Positions 17,780 through 27,967 of a stretch of 64,000 bases of DNA are shown here, one piece after another. The notes beneath the pieces are model-generated. The model made no database searches. It was given only the letters and a program-made list of their open reading frames with translations, and was not told the origin of the DNA. Source of the DNA: Thiomonas bhubaneswarensis (GTDB lineage Bacteria; Pseudomonadota; Gammaproteobacteria; Burkholderiales; Burkholderiaceae_C); assembly GCF_001418255.1 (NCBI RefSeq), contig NZ_LIPV01000009.1:100778-164777 (forward strand), in the 5' to 3' direction. The translations under genes and the position numbers were made by a program. Numbering within the stretch: the first letter of the stretch is position 1; the number at the start of each line of letters is the position of its first letter.

Positions 17780-18451
17780 TCAGTCCGCCAGGCCGCGCTC
17801 GCTGGCGTACACCGCGATCTGCACCCGCGAAGTGAGTTCGAGCTTGCGCAGAATGTTTTGCACATGCACTTTCACCGTGGTTTCAGCGATGTCGAGTTCG
17901 CGCGCGATCTGCTTGTTGCTGGCCCCATGGGCGATGGCCGCGGCGATTTCGCGCTCGCGCGCGGTGAGGTCGGACGGCGCCTCGACAGCGGAAGGCGGCG
18001 TAACGGCGGGCGCTTGCTGATCCTCATGGCTCATGGCTTGCGCCAGTTTCGGCGCCATGTCCGAACCGATCACGATCTGGCCGTGCGCAGCCCGGCGAAT
18101 CGCCGCCACGAGTTCGGAGGTTTCGCTGGTCTTGAGCAGGTAGCCGCTGGCGCCCGCCCGCAACGCCGCGGCGAGGTCGGCGCTGTCGTCGCTGACGGTC
18201 AGCATCAGCACCCGTGTATTCGCGGCACTTTGCCGGATGCTCTGCACCGCATCGACGCCGCGCACTCCGGGCAGGTGGTTGTCCAGCAGCACGACATCGG
18301 GCTGCAGTTGCGTGCTCAGGCGCAGCGCCTCGCCGACGTCGGCGGCTTCGCCCACCACGCTCATCCCGGGTTCGGCGGCGATGAGCGCGCCAATGCCGCG
18401 GCGAAACAGGGGGTGGTCATCGACCAGGAGGATACGAATGTCAGGCGGCAT
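17780..18451 (-). CDS. narL: Nitrate/nitrite response regulator
   Basis: A 223-residue two-domain regulator. The receiver domain has the acidic pair DDHP (residues 11-14), the phosphorylation site Asp57 in VVLLDNHLPG, and the conserved lysine in GYLLKTSE. The C-terminal LuxR-type helix-turn-helix is LTAREREIAAAIAHGASNKQ followed by IARELDIAETTVKVH. The ATG at 18451 overlaps the narX stop by 11 bp, so the pair is coupled. It is expected to control the adjacent narK1K2GHJI operon in response to nitrate. Confidence 0.95.
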   Translation of the reverse strand: MPPDIRILLVDDHPLFRRGIGALIAAEPGMSVVGEAADVGEALRLSTQLQPDVVLLDNHLPGVRGVDAVQSIRQSAANTRVLMLTVSDDSADLAAALRAGASGYLLKTSETSELVAAIRRAAHGQIVIGSDMAPKLAQAMSHEDQQAPAVTPPSAVEAPSDLTAREREIAAAIAHGASNKQIARELDIAETTVKVHVQNILRKLELTSRVQIAVYASERGLAD

Positions 18452-20378
18452 GGGCGGGTTCGGCGGGGTTGGGCGCAGCCAGGCTGCGGACGGCGCCGCC
18501 ATCGCTGAAGCTGTCGGGCAGTTCGAGCACGACGCGGGTTCCGCGGCCAGGGTGCGAGTCGATATTCACCGTGGCGCCGATCTGGCTGGCGCGCTCGCGC
18601 ATGATATGCAGCCCGACGTGGGCCTGGGCGTCCGCGGGCATGTTTTGAAGGTCGGCGCCGACGCCGTCGTCAGCCACCTCGAAACGCCAGCGCGGCAGGC
18701 TGCTCACCTCGACCCTGACGGTCTTGGCGTGAGCATGTTTGCGCACGTTCGACAGCGCTTCCTGCACCACATGCAGCACCTGCACCTGAACGTCGGGGTC
18801 GAGCGGCTGGCCGTGGCCGTTGAAGGTCAGCTCAACCGGCACGCCGCTTTGCAGTTCGAACTTCTGCAGGGTGCTGCGCAGCGCGGGCTCGATGTCCTGA
18901 TCTTGAGTGCGGGTGCGGAAATGCAGCAGCAGCTCGCGCACATCGGCCAGGCTCTCGCGCACCCCGGCGTCCAGTTCATCGACACTCGCCTCGATCCGCT
19001 GCGCATTGTTCGATTTCATCGCCGAGCGCAGAAGCTGCAGCTGAATTTTCATGAACGCCAACGCCTGCGCGATGGAATCATGCAGTTCGCGCGCGAGCAA
19101 GGCGCGCTCGCGGGCCACCGCCGCCTCGCGCTCGAGCGCCGCACTGCGCAGACTTTCCATCGCCGTGGCGAGGTGGCCTGCGAGAGTCTCGAGCAGGGTG
19201 CGTTGCTCCGGGGCGAGCGTGTGCTCGCGGCGGTAGAACAGGTCGATCTCGCCCAGCAACCGCTGCTGCACCGAGACCGGCACGCTCACCAAGGTGGCAA
19301 AGCCTTCGCGCACGCAGACGTCGTCCGGCGTTGTCGAGGCCTCGCTCATCGGCGGCCCAAAGCGCACGACCTGAGGCCCGGCCCCCGCTTGCGCCAGCCC
19401 ACAATGACAATTGCCCGCGAGCAGGCAACGCTCTGCCTCGGTGATCTCGGCCGGCATGCCCTGTGCCGCGAGCAGCGCATAGCGCTGCGCGGTTTCATCC
19501 GCCCAGCGCAGCATGGCCGCATCGGCAGCGGCAATCTCCTGGATCGCTGCGGTAAAGCCCTTGGCCAGTTCTTCGAGATTCTGGGCCGTGGACACCAAGG
19601 CACTGATGCGATAGAGCGCGGCGAGCCGATGTTGTTCGGTCTGCAATGCGGCGGTTTTTTGTTGCACGCGCGCTTCGAGGTCTTGGTGGACCGACTGCAG
19701 CTGCCCGGCCATGCGGTTGAAACCCACGGCGAGTTCCCCAAGCTCATCGCTGGAGGTGATGTCGACCCGCGCCGAGTAATCTCCTCGTCCGAGCGCCTGC
19801 ACCCCACGGCTGAGCCTGCCCACCGGGTCGAGCACGAACAGATAGGCGGCGTAAAACATCAGCAGCGCGCCGATCACCACCAGCGCAGCGAGTCCCATCT
19901 GGAACCCGTGCAGCACGGTGGTCCAGAAATCGAGTCGGTGCTCGATGGCACTGACAAACGCATCGATTAGCGCGACGAACCGATCGACCTCCTGCCGGGG
20001 CACGGCGGTGCCGAGCGGCGCCTGTTGCCACCGCGGCTGCAGACTCTGCCACTGCTGCTGCACCACATCGAAGCGCTCGCGTATGGTGCCGTCCCAAGGA
20101 ACGCGCAAAGGTCGAGACGGACTGCCGTTGCGCAGCAAGTCGAGGTTGCGCTGGATGCGCTGCAATTCAACGCCCAGTTGCGCCGGATCGTGCGACGCGG
20201 CGGTCAGCGCCGTTTTGTAGCTGAGCATGCGCAGCTGTCCCGCCACATTCACTGCCGCCGCACCGCCTTCAAGATTCCAGGAAATCCACAAAGTCGCCCC
20301 CACCGACAGCAGCGACAGCAAGAGAAAGACGCCGGAGAACAGGGCGATCTTGGCGGTGAGTGTCCAGCGGAAGTTCAT
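18441..20378 (-). CDS. narX: Nitrate/nitrite sensor histidine kinase
   Basis: A 645-residue membrane sensor. Transmembrane segment 1 is at about residues 10-32 and is followed by the nitrate-sensing P-box (VNVAGQLRMLSYKTAL). A second membrane segment (about 170-195) leads into a HAMP domain. The central module has the NarX-type cysteine cluster CLLAGNCHCGLA. The histidine is in RELHDSIAQAL and the ATPase has DDGVGAD and HVGLHIMRERASQIG, as in HisKA_3 kinases. The ATG at 20378 puts the first membrane helix right at the N-terminus; a TTG at 20474 would add 32 residues. Confidence 0.93.
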   Translation of the reverse strand: MNFRWTLTAKIALFSGVFLLLSLLSVGATLWISWNLEGGAAAVNVAGQLRMLSYKTALTAASHDPAQLGVELQRIQRNLDLLRNGSPSRPLRVPWDGTIRERFDVVQQQWQSLQPRWQQAPLGTAVPRQEVDRFVALIDAFVSAIEHRLDFWTTVLHGFQMGLAALVVIGALLMFYAAYLFVLDPVGRLSRGVQALGRGDYSARVDITSSDELGELAVGFNRMAGQLQSVHQDLEARVQQKTAALQTEQHRLAALYRISALVSTAQNLEELAKGFTAAIQEIAAADAAMLRWADETAQRYALLAAQGMPAEITEAERCLLAGNCHCGLAQAGAGPQVVRFGPPMSEASTTPDDVCVREGFATLVSVPVSVQQRLLGEIDLFYRREHTLAPEQRTLLETLAGHLATAMESLRSAALEREAAVARERALLARELHDSIAQALAFMKIQLQLLRSAMKSNNAQRIEASVDELDAGVRESLADVRELLLHFRTRTQDQDIEPALRSTLQKFELQSGVPVELTFNGHGQPLDPDVQVQVLHVVQEALSNVRKHAHAKTVRVEVSSLPRWRFEVADDGVGADLQNMPADAQAHVGLHIMRERASQIGATVNIDSHPGRGTRVVLELPDSFSDGGAVRSLAAPNPAEPAHAA

Positions 20379-20876
20379 CACTTCAGGAGCAAGCAGTTTG
20401 CGGGCATTGTCGTCTTCGGCAGGAGCATTGTCGACGTTTAGGAGTCTGTCGAGCTTGAGGATCGCGGGCTGCAAAATGGCACAGCAAAGCCCTGCGGCAG
20501 CGGCTTTTTGCCCCTGAGCTGCGGCTTGCGGGCTGCAAACCCGCCGCCCTATGACACCACATAAGGCATCCGCATACCCATTTTTCGCCTTCCGCGCCCC
20601 AAGCCCGACTGGCTCCTAGAGTCTCCGTCGGCTTCAGGGTCATTGCATCGACCCGTTCAGAGTGGTAAAAATATTACCAGTTCAGTTGCGCGACACATCC
20701 ACGGGGTTTTCGACATGATCAGCGCTTCCGCCCAGTTTCTGGCGTCCGCCCGACTTGAGGCGCGGCTGGCGGCCGTCCACCCCGCTGACGTCGCGGTGAA
20801 TGCTGGTTCTGCGTGAGCCGCCTGTCGTTTGATCCACCCGGTTTCATCCACCCAGGATTTCGCCCAGGAACCGACC
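20379..20876. other. Divergent intergenic region between narX and sufB
   Basis: About 500 bases separate the divergent narX and sufB starts. The region holds the palindrome at 20663-20679 and no convincing gene. A 33-codon ORF (20715-20816) upstream of sufB lacks a clear ribosome-binding site. Promoters for both directions are expected here, but I cannot place -35/-10 boxes confidently. Confidence 0.5.
20663..20679. promoter_or_regulatory. Palindromic operator candidate upstream of sufB
   Basis: TGGTAA-N5-TTACCA, a perfect 6-bp inverted repeat about 200 bp upstream of sufB. A related dyad, GGTA-N7-TACC, occurs at 28363-28377 before the hemerythrin gene. An Rrf2-type regulator gene lies at the end of this suf cluster and is a natural candidate to bind it; that link is inference. 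Confidence 0.4.
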
Positions 20877-22322
<1,446 letters not shown>

Positions 22323-22340
22323 CGCCGAAAAAAGGAAAGG

Positions 22341-23144
22341 ATGATGATGTCCGAAAAAGCCTCTGCCCTCTCCGCGCCGCATGCCGCGCCGCTGCTCGCC
22401 GTGCGCGGGCTGCGCGCCAGTGTCGAGGGCAAGCCCGTGCTCGCCGGGGTGGATTTCGAACTACGCGCGGGCGAGGTGGTCGCGCTGATGGGCACCAACG
22501 GCTCGGGCAAGAGCACGCTGGCGCAGGTGCTCGCCGGGCGCGAGCTCTACCAGGTCGAAGCCGGCAGCGTGCAGTTCGACGGCAGCGATCTGCTGGCGCT
22601 GCCGCCGGAAGAGCGCGCGCGCCGAGGCCTGTTCCTCGCGTTCCAGTACCCGGTGGAAATCCCCGGGGTGGCGAACATCTACCTGCTCAAAGGCGCGGTG
22701 AACGCGCGGCGCAAGCATCTCGGTCTGCCCGAGCTCGACGCGATCGAGTTTCTGCAGCTCGTCAGGCGCCAGCTGGGGGCGCTCGGCATGGACGAGAGCT
22801 TTTTGCAACGCGGGGTCAACGAAGGCTTTTCCGGCGGCGAAAAGAAGCGCAATGAAATGCTGCAGATGGCGCTGCTCGAACCGCGGCTGGCCATCCTCGA
22901 CGAAACCGACTCCGGGCTGGATGTCGATGCGCTCAAGACCGTCGCCGACCGGGTCAACGCGATGCGCGCGCCAGACCGTGCGTTTATGCTCATCACGCAT
23001 TACGAGCGCTTGCTCGAACTCATCGTCCCCGATCGGGTGCTCGTGTTGCTCGGCGGGCGCATCGTCGCCAGCGGCGGGGCTGAACTGGCGCGGCGCATCG
23101 CCGCAGAAGGCTACGGCTGGCTGCAGGCGGAGGCCATCCCATGA
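22341..23144 (+). CDS. sufC: Fe-S cluster assembly ATPase SufC
   Basis: A 267-residue ABC-type ATPase driving SufBD conformational change. Walker A is GTNGSGKST at residues 51-59, the signature is FSGGEKKRNE, and Walker B is LAILDETDSGLD, all as in SufC. Three consecutive ATGs begin the frame; the third (22347) has the best spacing from the AAAGGAAAGG site. No membrane partner is present, as expected. Its stop is overlapped by a short coupling ORF leading to sufD. Confidence 0.97.
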   Translation: MMMSEKASALSAPHAAPLLAVRGLRASVEGKPVLAGVDFELRAGEVVALMGTNGSGKSTLAQVLAGRELYQVEAGSVQFDGSDLLALPPEERARRGLFLAFQYPVEIPGVANIYLLKGAVNARRKHLGLPELDAIEFLQLVRRQLGALGMDESFLQRGVNEGFSGGEKKRNEMLQMALLEPRLAILDETDSGLDVDALKTVADRVNAMRAPDRAFMLITHYERLLELIVPDRVLVLLGGRIVASGGAELARRIAAEGYGWLQAEAIP

Positions 23145-23221
23145 TCGCCATCGCACGGCCGCCCGAAGATGGCGCTCAACTCCCTCGGGGAGTCGAGCGT
23201 AGCGAGGAGGTAGTGCAGTGA
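23141..23221 (+). CDS. Possible 26-codon coupling ORF between sufC and sufD
   Basis: An ATG overlaps the sufC stop (ATGA) and its frame runs 26 codons to a TGA that overlaps the sufD GTG start (GTGA). The encoded peptide, beginning MIAIARPPEDGAQ, resembles nothing I recognise. The double overlap suggests it carries ribosomes from sufC to sufD across the 73-bp gap rather than making a functional product. It could be chance. Confidence 0.3.
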   Translation: MIAIARPPEDGAQLPRGVERSEEVVQ

Positions 23222-24501
23222 GCATGGTCGATGCCCTGCTGCAGGCGTTCGCGCGCCTGCCCGCGCCGCCGCCCTTGGATCGTCAACGGCAGCAAGCGGC
23301 GCAAACGCTGCGCAAGCGCGGTCTGCCCACGCGCCACGACGAAGACTGGAAATACACCGCGCTGCGTGCGCTCGACGCGCTGCCGCTGGTGGCGGATGCG
23401 CCGTCGCGCGTGGTTTCCGCAGCCGATCTGAGCGCGATCGGCGCCATCGACAGCGACAACTGCACGCGACTGGTGTTCATTGACGGCCGGTTCGACCCGG
23501 CACTGTCGCGCGTGGAGGAACTGCCTGATGGGTTGCGGGTGTGGACGGGCGCGCAGGCGGCGGACGCAGCGCTGCTCGCCCCCACAGCCGATGACGCGTT
23601 CGACGCGCTCAACCGCATGTTCGCCGCAGGCGGCATCGACCTCGATCTGCCCGCAGGCATGCGCCTTGCCGCGCCGCTGCTCATCGTCACGGTGCAAACG
23701 CGCGCAGGCGGCAGCCATTTGCGCCACCGCGTGCGCCTCGGCACGGGCGCCCAGGCGCAGCTCATCGTGCAGCATCTGGTGCTGGCCGAGACACCCGGGT
23801 ATTGGGCCAGCGAGGTCTGCAGCGTCGCACTCGACCGCAGGGCGAGGCTCGATCACGTGCGGCTGCAGCGCGAAGGTTTGGAAGCGGTGCATGTGTCGCA
23901 ACTGCACGTCACGCAGGCCGAGGACAGCCGGTTCGGCGCACAGGCTTTGGTGACGGGTGCGGCGCTGTCGCGGCAGGAATGCGTGGTCGAGCAGTCGGCC
24001 GCGGGCTGCGCGACCGAACTGCGCGCCTGTGCCGTGCTTCGCGGCGCGCAGCATGGCGACGTGCACCTGCGCATCGCCCACCGCATGCCGCGCGGCAGCA
24101 GCCGCACCCAGGTGCGCACCGTGGTTGACGACAGCGCGCATGCGGTTTTCACCGGGCGCGTCGATGTGCTGCCCGGGGCGGACAAGACCGACGCGGCGAT
24201 GATCAACCGCAACCTGCTGCTGTCTCCCGGCGCCGAGGTCGATACCCGGCCGCAGCTGCAGATCGACGCCGACGACGTGCAGTGCAGTCACGGCGCCGCC
24301 GTTGGCCAGCTCGACGCCGAAGCGCTGTTCTACCTCGCTGCGCGAGGCATCGCGCCCGAGCTGGCGCGGCAACTGCTGGTGCAGGGCTTCGTGACGCAGG
24401 TTCTGCCCGACCTCGGCTTAGCGCCGCTGACGGCAGCGGTACGCGCGCAGCTCGCTGCGCTGGGTCTGGCGCAATCGGCCTCGTTCAAGGAGGACACATG
24501 A
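23218..24501 (+). CDS. sufD: Fe-S cluster assembly protein SufD
   Basis: A 427-residue SufB paralogue forming the SufBCD scaffold. Recognisable parts: GLPTRHDEDWKYTALRAL near the N-terminus, the beta-helix core with HLRHRVRLGTGAQAQLIVQH, GRVDVLPGADKTDAAMINRN, and the tail DDVQCSHGAAVGQLDAEALFYL with the family GI.PELARQLL segment. The GTG at 23218 has GAGGAGG seven bases upstream; an ATG two codons later is the alternative. It overlaps sufS by 4 bp. Confidence 0.95.
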   Translation: MSMVDALLQAFARLPAPPPLDRQRQQAAQTLRKRGLPTRHDEDWKYTALRALDALPLVADAPSRVVSAADLSAIGAIDSDNCTRLVFIDGRFDPALSRVEELPDGLRVWTGAQAADAALLAPTADDAFDALNRMFAAGGIDLDLPAGMRLAAPLLIVTVQTRAGGSHLRHRVRLGTGAQAQLIVQHLVLAETPGYWASEVCSVALDRRARLDHVRLQREGLEAVHVSQLHVTQAEDSRFGAQALVTGAALSRQECVVEQSAAGCATELRACAVLRGAQHGDVHLRIAHRMPRGSSRTQVRTVVDDSAHAVFTGRVDVLPGADKTDAAMINRNLLLSPGAEVDTRPQLQIDADDVQCSHGAAVGQLDAEALFYLAARGIAPELARQLLVQGFVTQVLPDLGLAPLTAAVRAQLAALGLAQSASFKEDT

Positions 24502-25769
24502 ACGCGCGCGACAGGCAACACATCAAGTCCGTCCAGGACTTCGGCCCGGACTTCGCCGCGCTGCGCGCGCAGTTTCCAGCGCTGGCGCAGACCGTGCGCG
24601 GCAGGCGCCTGGCCTACCTGGACAGTGCCGCCAGCGCCCTCAAGCCGCTTGCCGTGATCGATGCGATGTCCGCCTTCGACAGCCGCGATTACGCCAACAT
24701 CCACCGCGGCGTGCACGCGCTGTCGCAACGCGCAACCGACGCCTTCGAGGCGGCCAGGCAGACGGTGGCGCGTTTCGTCAACGCTCGATCCGCCGACGAA
24801 ATCGTCTTCGTGCGCAACGCCACCGAGGCGATCAACCTGGTCGCCGCGAGCTTTCTGCGCCCGCGGCTCGGCGCTGGCGACGAGGTGCTGATCTCGGCGA
24901 TGGAACATCACGCCAACATCGTGCCGTGGCAGCTCGTATGCGAATCCGTCGGCGCGCGGCTGCGCGTCATGCCGATTTCGGACGATGGCTTACTTGACCT
25001 CGAACGGCTTCCGCAGCTGCTGGGCGCGCGCACCAGGCTGCTTGCCATCACCCATGCGTCGAACGTACTCGGCACGGTCAACGATGTCGCGGCGCTCACG
25101 CGCATCGCGCACGCGCGCGGTGTGCCTGTGCTGGTCGACGGTGCGCAAGCCGCGCCGCACCTGCGCGTCGACGTGCAGGCGCTGGATTGCGACTTTTACG
25201 CCTTCTCCGCGCACAAGGTCTATGGTCCGAGCGGCATCGGCGTGCTCTGGGGCAGGGCCGAACTGCTCGTCGGGATGCCGCCCTATCAAGGTGGCGGCGA
25301 CATGATCCACACCGTGAGTTTCGAAGGCAGTACCTTTGCCGCGCCGCCGGCGCGATTCGAAGCCGGCACGCCGCACATCACCGGCGCCATCGGCCTGGCT
25401 GCGGCCGTGGACTTTTTGCAGGGCATCGGCTGGGAGCATGTCGCGGCGCATGAGCGCGTGCTACTCGCGCAGGCCGAGCAGGCGCTGCAGGAGATACCGG
25501 GGCTGCGCATCTACGGCCGCGCGCCGGGGAAAATCGGCGTGATCGCGTTCAACCTCGAAGGCGTGCACGCGCACGATCTGGGCACCATTGCCGACGCCAG
25601 CGGCGTGGCCATCCGCTCCGGGCACCATTGCGCGATGCCGCTGATGCAGCGCTACGGCGTGGCGGCGATGGCGCGCGCCTCGTTCGGCGTGTACAGCGAC
25701 GCGCAGGATGTCGCCGCGCTCGTGGCCGCGGTGCGGCAGGCCCAGGCGATGTTCGCCGACAGGAGATGA
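24498..25769 (+). CDS. sufS: Cysteine desulfurase SufS
   Basis: A 423-residue PLP enzyme that takes sulfur from cysteine as a persulfide. The start fits the family: FPALAQTVRGRRLAYLDSAASALKP. The PLP lysine is in FSAHKVYGPSGIGVLWG and the persulfide cysteine is Cys378 in RSGHHCAMPLMQRYG. HHANIVPWQ marks a substrate-binding loop. The ATG at 24498 overlaps the sufD stop (ATGA) and has AAGGAGG nearby. It works with SufU encoded just downstream. Confidence 0.96.
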   Translation: MNARDRQHIKSVQDFGPDFAALRAQFPALAQTVRGRRLAYLDSAASALKPLAVIDAMSAFDSRDYANIHRGVHALSQRATDAFEAARQTVARFVNARSADEIVFVRNATEAINLVAASFLRPRLGAGDEVLISAMEHHANIVPWQLVCESVGARLRVMPISDDGLLDLERLPQLLGARTRLLAITHASNVLGTVNDVAALTRIAHARGVPVLVDGAQAAPHLRVDVQALDCDFYAFSAHKVYGPSGIGVLWGRAELLVGMPPYQGGGDMIHTVSFEGSTFAAPPARFEAGTPHITGAIGLAAAVDFLQGIGWEHVAAHERVLLAQAEQALQEIPGLRIYGRAPGKIGVIAFNLEGVHAHDLGTIADASGVAIRSGHHCAMPLMQRYGVAAMARASFGVYSDAQDVAALVAAVRQAQAMFADRR

Positions 25770-25771
25770 GC

Positions 25772-26245
25772 ATGGACGCGATCGACAGCGGCGATCTGCG
25801 CGATCTGTACCAGGAGGTCATCTTCGACCATTACCGCAGGCCGAGGCATTTCGGCCATCTGCCGCACCCGGATCGGGTCGCGCAGGGGTACAACCCCCTG
25901 TGCGGCGACCGCGTGGAGATCGAACTCGCGCTCGGCGACGACGGCGTCATCCGCGACATCTCGTTCAGCGGTGAGGGCTGCGCCATTTCGACCGCATCGG
26001 CCTCGCTGCTGACCGAGGCGGTCAAAGGCAAGCGCGTCGATGAAGCGCTGGCGCTGTTTGGGCAGATGCACGGCGCGCTGGTCGAAGGCAGGCCGCTCGA
26101 CCCGGGCAGCGCGGGCAAACTGGCCGCGCTCGAGGGCGTCAAGCAGTTTCCGGCGCGGATCAAATGCGCGCTGCTGGCCTGGCATACGCTGCGCAACGCG
26201 CTCAACCGCAACGCGCAAGTGGCGAACACCGACACGGAGAACTGA
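25772..26245 (+). CDS. sufU: SUF sulfur-transfer protein SufU (IscU-like)
   Basis: A 157-residue IscU-fold protein. The three cysteines expected for zinc and sulfur transfer are present: Cys44 in YNPLCGDRVEI, Cys70 in GEGCAISTAS, and Cys132 in RIKCALLAW. The insert between the second and third cysteines matches SufU rather than IscU. SufU accepts sulfur from SufS. The ATG at 25772 is chosen because AGGAG ends 6 nt upstream, whereas the ATG at 25766 touches it. Confidence 0.94.
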   Translation: MDAIDSGDLRDLYQEVIFDHYRRPRHFGHLPHPDRVAQGYNPLCGDRVEIELALGDDGVIRDISFSGEGCAISTASASLLTEAVKGKRVDEALALFGQMHGALVEGRPLDPGSAGKLAALEGVKQFPARIKCALLAWHTLRNALNRNAQVANTDTEN

Positions 26246-26246
26246 C

Positions 26247-26807
26247 ATGGACTGGCCGACCGATGCAGGCCTCGTGACCGTGCGCCGCGACGTTGCGGCG
26301 ATCCTCGTTCCCGACGGCATTCAGGGCATGCTGCTCGCGGGCACGCAAGTCCGCGTCACGCAGCGACTGGGCCATCACATCACCGTGGTGTCCGACGGAC
26401 GCATGTACCGCATCGACGGCCGCGACGCCGACGCGCTGGGTCTGGACGGCGGTGAGACCGCCGAGATCGCTGCGCCGACCACGCGCGAAGAGGTCGAAGC
26501 CGCCGTGCGCGCGCAATTGGCCACCTGCTACGACCCGGAAATCCCGATCAACATCCTCGAACTCGGGCTGATTTACCGCATCGAGGTGCAACCCGCAGAC
26601 GACACCGGCATTGGCTGGCGCGTGGACATCGACATGACGCTGACCGCTCCTGGCTGCGGCATGGGCGGCGTGCTGACGCAGGAAGTGCGCGACAAGGTCT
26701 TGCGCATTCCCGGGGTCGAGCTCGTCAATGTCGAGCTGGTGTGGGATCCGCAGTGGAGCGTCGAACGCATGAGCGAGGCTGCCCGGCTGCAATCCGGGCT
26801 GTGGTGA
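26247..26807 (+). CDS. sufT: Fe-S assembly protein SufT (MIP18/DUF59 family)
   Basis: A 186-residue protein with an N-terminal beta-rich region of about 75 residues and a C-terminal DUF59 domain: TCYDPEIPINILELGLIYRI, DIDMTLTAPGCGMGGVL with the conserved cysteine, and VELVWDPQWSVERMSEAARLQSG. SufT acts in Fe-S maturation with SUF. It begins 1 base after the sufU stop and completes the sufBCDSUT operon. Confidence 0.93.
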   Translation: MDWPTDAGLVTVRRDVAAILVPDGIQGMLLAGTQVRVTQRLGHHITVVSDGRMYRIDGRDADALGLDGGETAEIAAPTTREEVEAAVRAQLATCYDPEIPINILELGLIYRIEVQPADDTGIGWRVDIDMTLTAPGCGMGGVLTQEVRDKVLRIPGVELVNVELVWDPQWSVERMSEAARLQSGLW

Positions 26808-26865
26808 GCGGCGAGCCGCGCCTTGGGTTTGATCGCCGCGCTTTGTTCCTCCTTTTGATGATGCC

Positions 26866-27297
26866 ATGCGACTGACCTCGTTTTCCGATTTCGGCCTGCG
26901 CGCCCTGCTCGTCCTGGCCGGAAGCGAGCGCGAAAAGTGGTCCAGCGTCGAGCTCGCTGCCAAGCTGGGCATCTCGCGCGAGCATCTCGTCAAGGTGCTG
27001 CAGCGCCTGGCCGCCGGCGGCTTCGTGGACACCCTGCGCGGCGCTGGCGGTGGCGTCAGGCTGGCCAGGAAAGCCGACCAGATCCGGCTCGGCGAGGTGC
27101 TTGCCTGGCTCGAAGACGATGGAGTGCTGACCGAATGCTTCCGCGACGACGGCGGGCATTGCCTGCTCAGCGGATTCTGCGCGCTTCGCCCCCGCCTGGA
27201 GCGCGCGCGGCAGGCGTTCTATGCCGAGCTCGATACCGCCACCCTGGCCGATTGCCTCAATCCCCGATTGCGCCGATTTGTTGCCGCTGCTGTTTGA
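26866..27297 (+). CDS. Rrf2-family regulator, NsrR-like
   Basis: A 143-residue winged-helix regulator. MRLTSFSDFGLRALLVLAG and the recognition segment LAAKLGISREHLVKVLQRL are typical of Rrf2. A three-cysteine cluster is present (ECF....HCLLSGFC, spacing C-x7-C-x5-C), consistent with an Fe-S cluster. The tail FYAELDTATLADCL resembles NsrR (nitric oxide sensor) more than IscR, but its position behind sufT would also fit a suf regulator. The gene starts 58 bp after sufT. Candidate operators lie at 20663 and 28363. Confidence 0.8.
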   Translation: MRLTSFSDFGLRALLVLAGSEREKWSSVELAAKLGISREHLVKVLQRLAAGGFVDTLRGAGGGVRLARKADQIRLGEVLAWLEDDGVLTECFRDDGGHCLLSGFCALRPRLERARQAFYAELDTATLADCLNPRLRRFVAAAV

Positions 27298-27332
27298 AGC
27301 CGCCCTTGAGCGGCCTGCTCAAACAGCGGGAT

Positions 27333-27746
27333 TCAAGCATTGATCTCGACAAACAGTCCTTTTTCCTCGCGCTCGAAGTGGTGTTCCAGCAAATGCTGGA
27401 GCGGCAGGCTTGCATCGAGCAGTTCGAGGCGATCCAGAGGCTCCACGACCAGGCGATCGTCGGCGGTCAGGCGACGTCGCCAATCCAGAATCATCTGTTC
27501 GAGTTTGGCATGTTCTGCCAGATAAACCTTGGGCTGCCAGCGCGCACCTGGCCCGAGACGCACGATCCAATGCGCCTCCTCCACAGCAATGTGCGCCGCA
27601 TGCAGCCTTTGCAAGGTATCCAAGGCTTTGCAGGCATCGCCGATGCTCCCCTGCAGCAGGGCAAGCCGCATTTCGCGCACGGCGCGCAGCATCAACGCAT
27701 GTTCATGCAGCAGCGTGGCAACCGTTTTGTCGACATTCGTTTCCAT
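27333..27746 (-). CDS. Hemerythrin-like protein
   Basis: A 137-residue helical protein with a histidine pattern suggesting a di-iron four-helix bundle: LLHEHALML near the N-terminus, LHAAHIAVEEAHW in helix 2, LAEHAKLEQM in helix 3, and LLEHHFEREEKGLF in helix 4. The spacing HxxxE and HHFxxEE fits hemerythrin-type metal ligands. It might handle nitric oxide or oxygen. It is convergent with the NsrR-like regulator gene. Confidence 0.7.
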   Translation of the reverse strand: METNVDKTVATLLHEHALMLRAVREMRLALLQGSIGDACKALDTLQRLHAAHIAVEEAHWIVRLGPGARWQPKVYLAEHAKLEQMILDWRRRLTADDRLVVEPLDRLELLDASLPLQHLLEHHFEREEKGLFVEINA

Positions 27747-27779
27747 GATCGAAATGACTCCGTGAATCGATCAACCCCT

Positions 27780-27967
27780 GGTCGTTGAGCCGCTTGAGCA
27801 GCAGCAGGAAGTACACCATCCCGGCGGCGCCAGCCCAACGACTTGCGAGTTGCTCCATCGCCATCGCTTTCCATCCCAGCTATCGATGCCGTTGGTCGGC
27901 GCGGCGCCCATGCAGTGAGATCCAGCCGAAAGGGCGGATCGACCAGGAGCGAAAGGCGATGGCTCAT
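27780..27967 (-). pseudogene. Decayed fragment, possibly DNA-3-methyladenine glycosylase N-terminus
   Basis: One frame reads MSHRLSLLVDPPFRLDLTAW and, after an apparent single-base loss, a second frame continues NGIDSWDGKRWRW. Together these resemble the N-terminal RLDLT.WALRRR...IDRWDG pattern I associate with an AlkA-like glycosylase subgroup. The rest of the enzyme is absent because the hemerythrin gene begins at 27746. The match is short, so the assignment is tentative. Confidence 0.3.

Noticed and set aside
20715..20816. 33-codon ORF upstream of sufB as a leader peptide
   Set aside because: No clear ribosome-binding site, no regulatory amino-acid run, and no attenuator after it.
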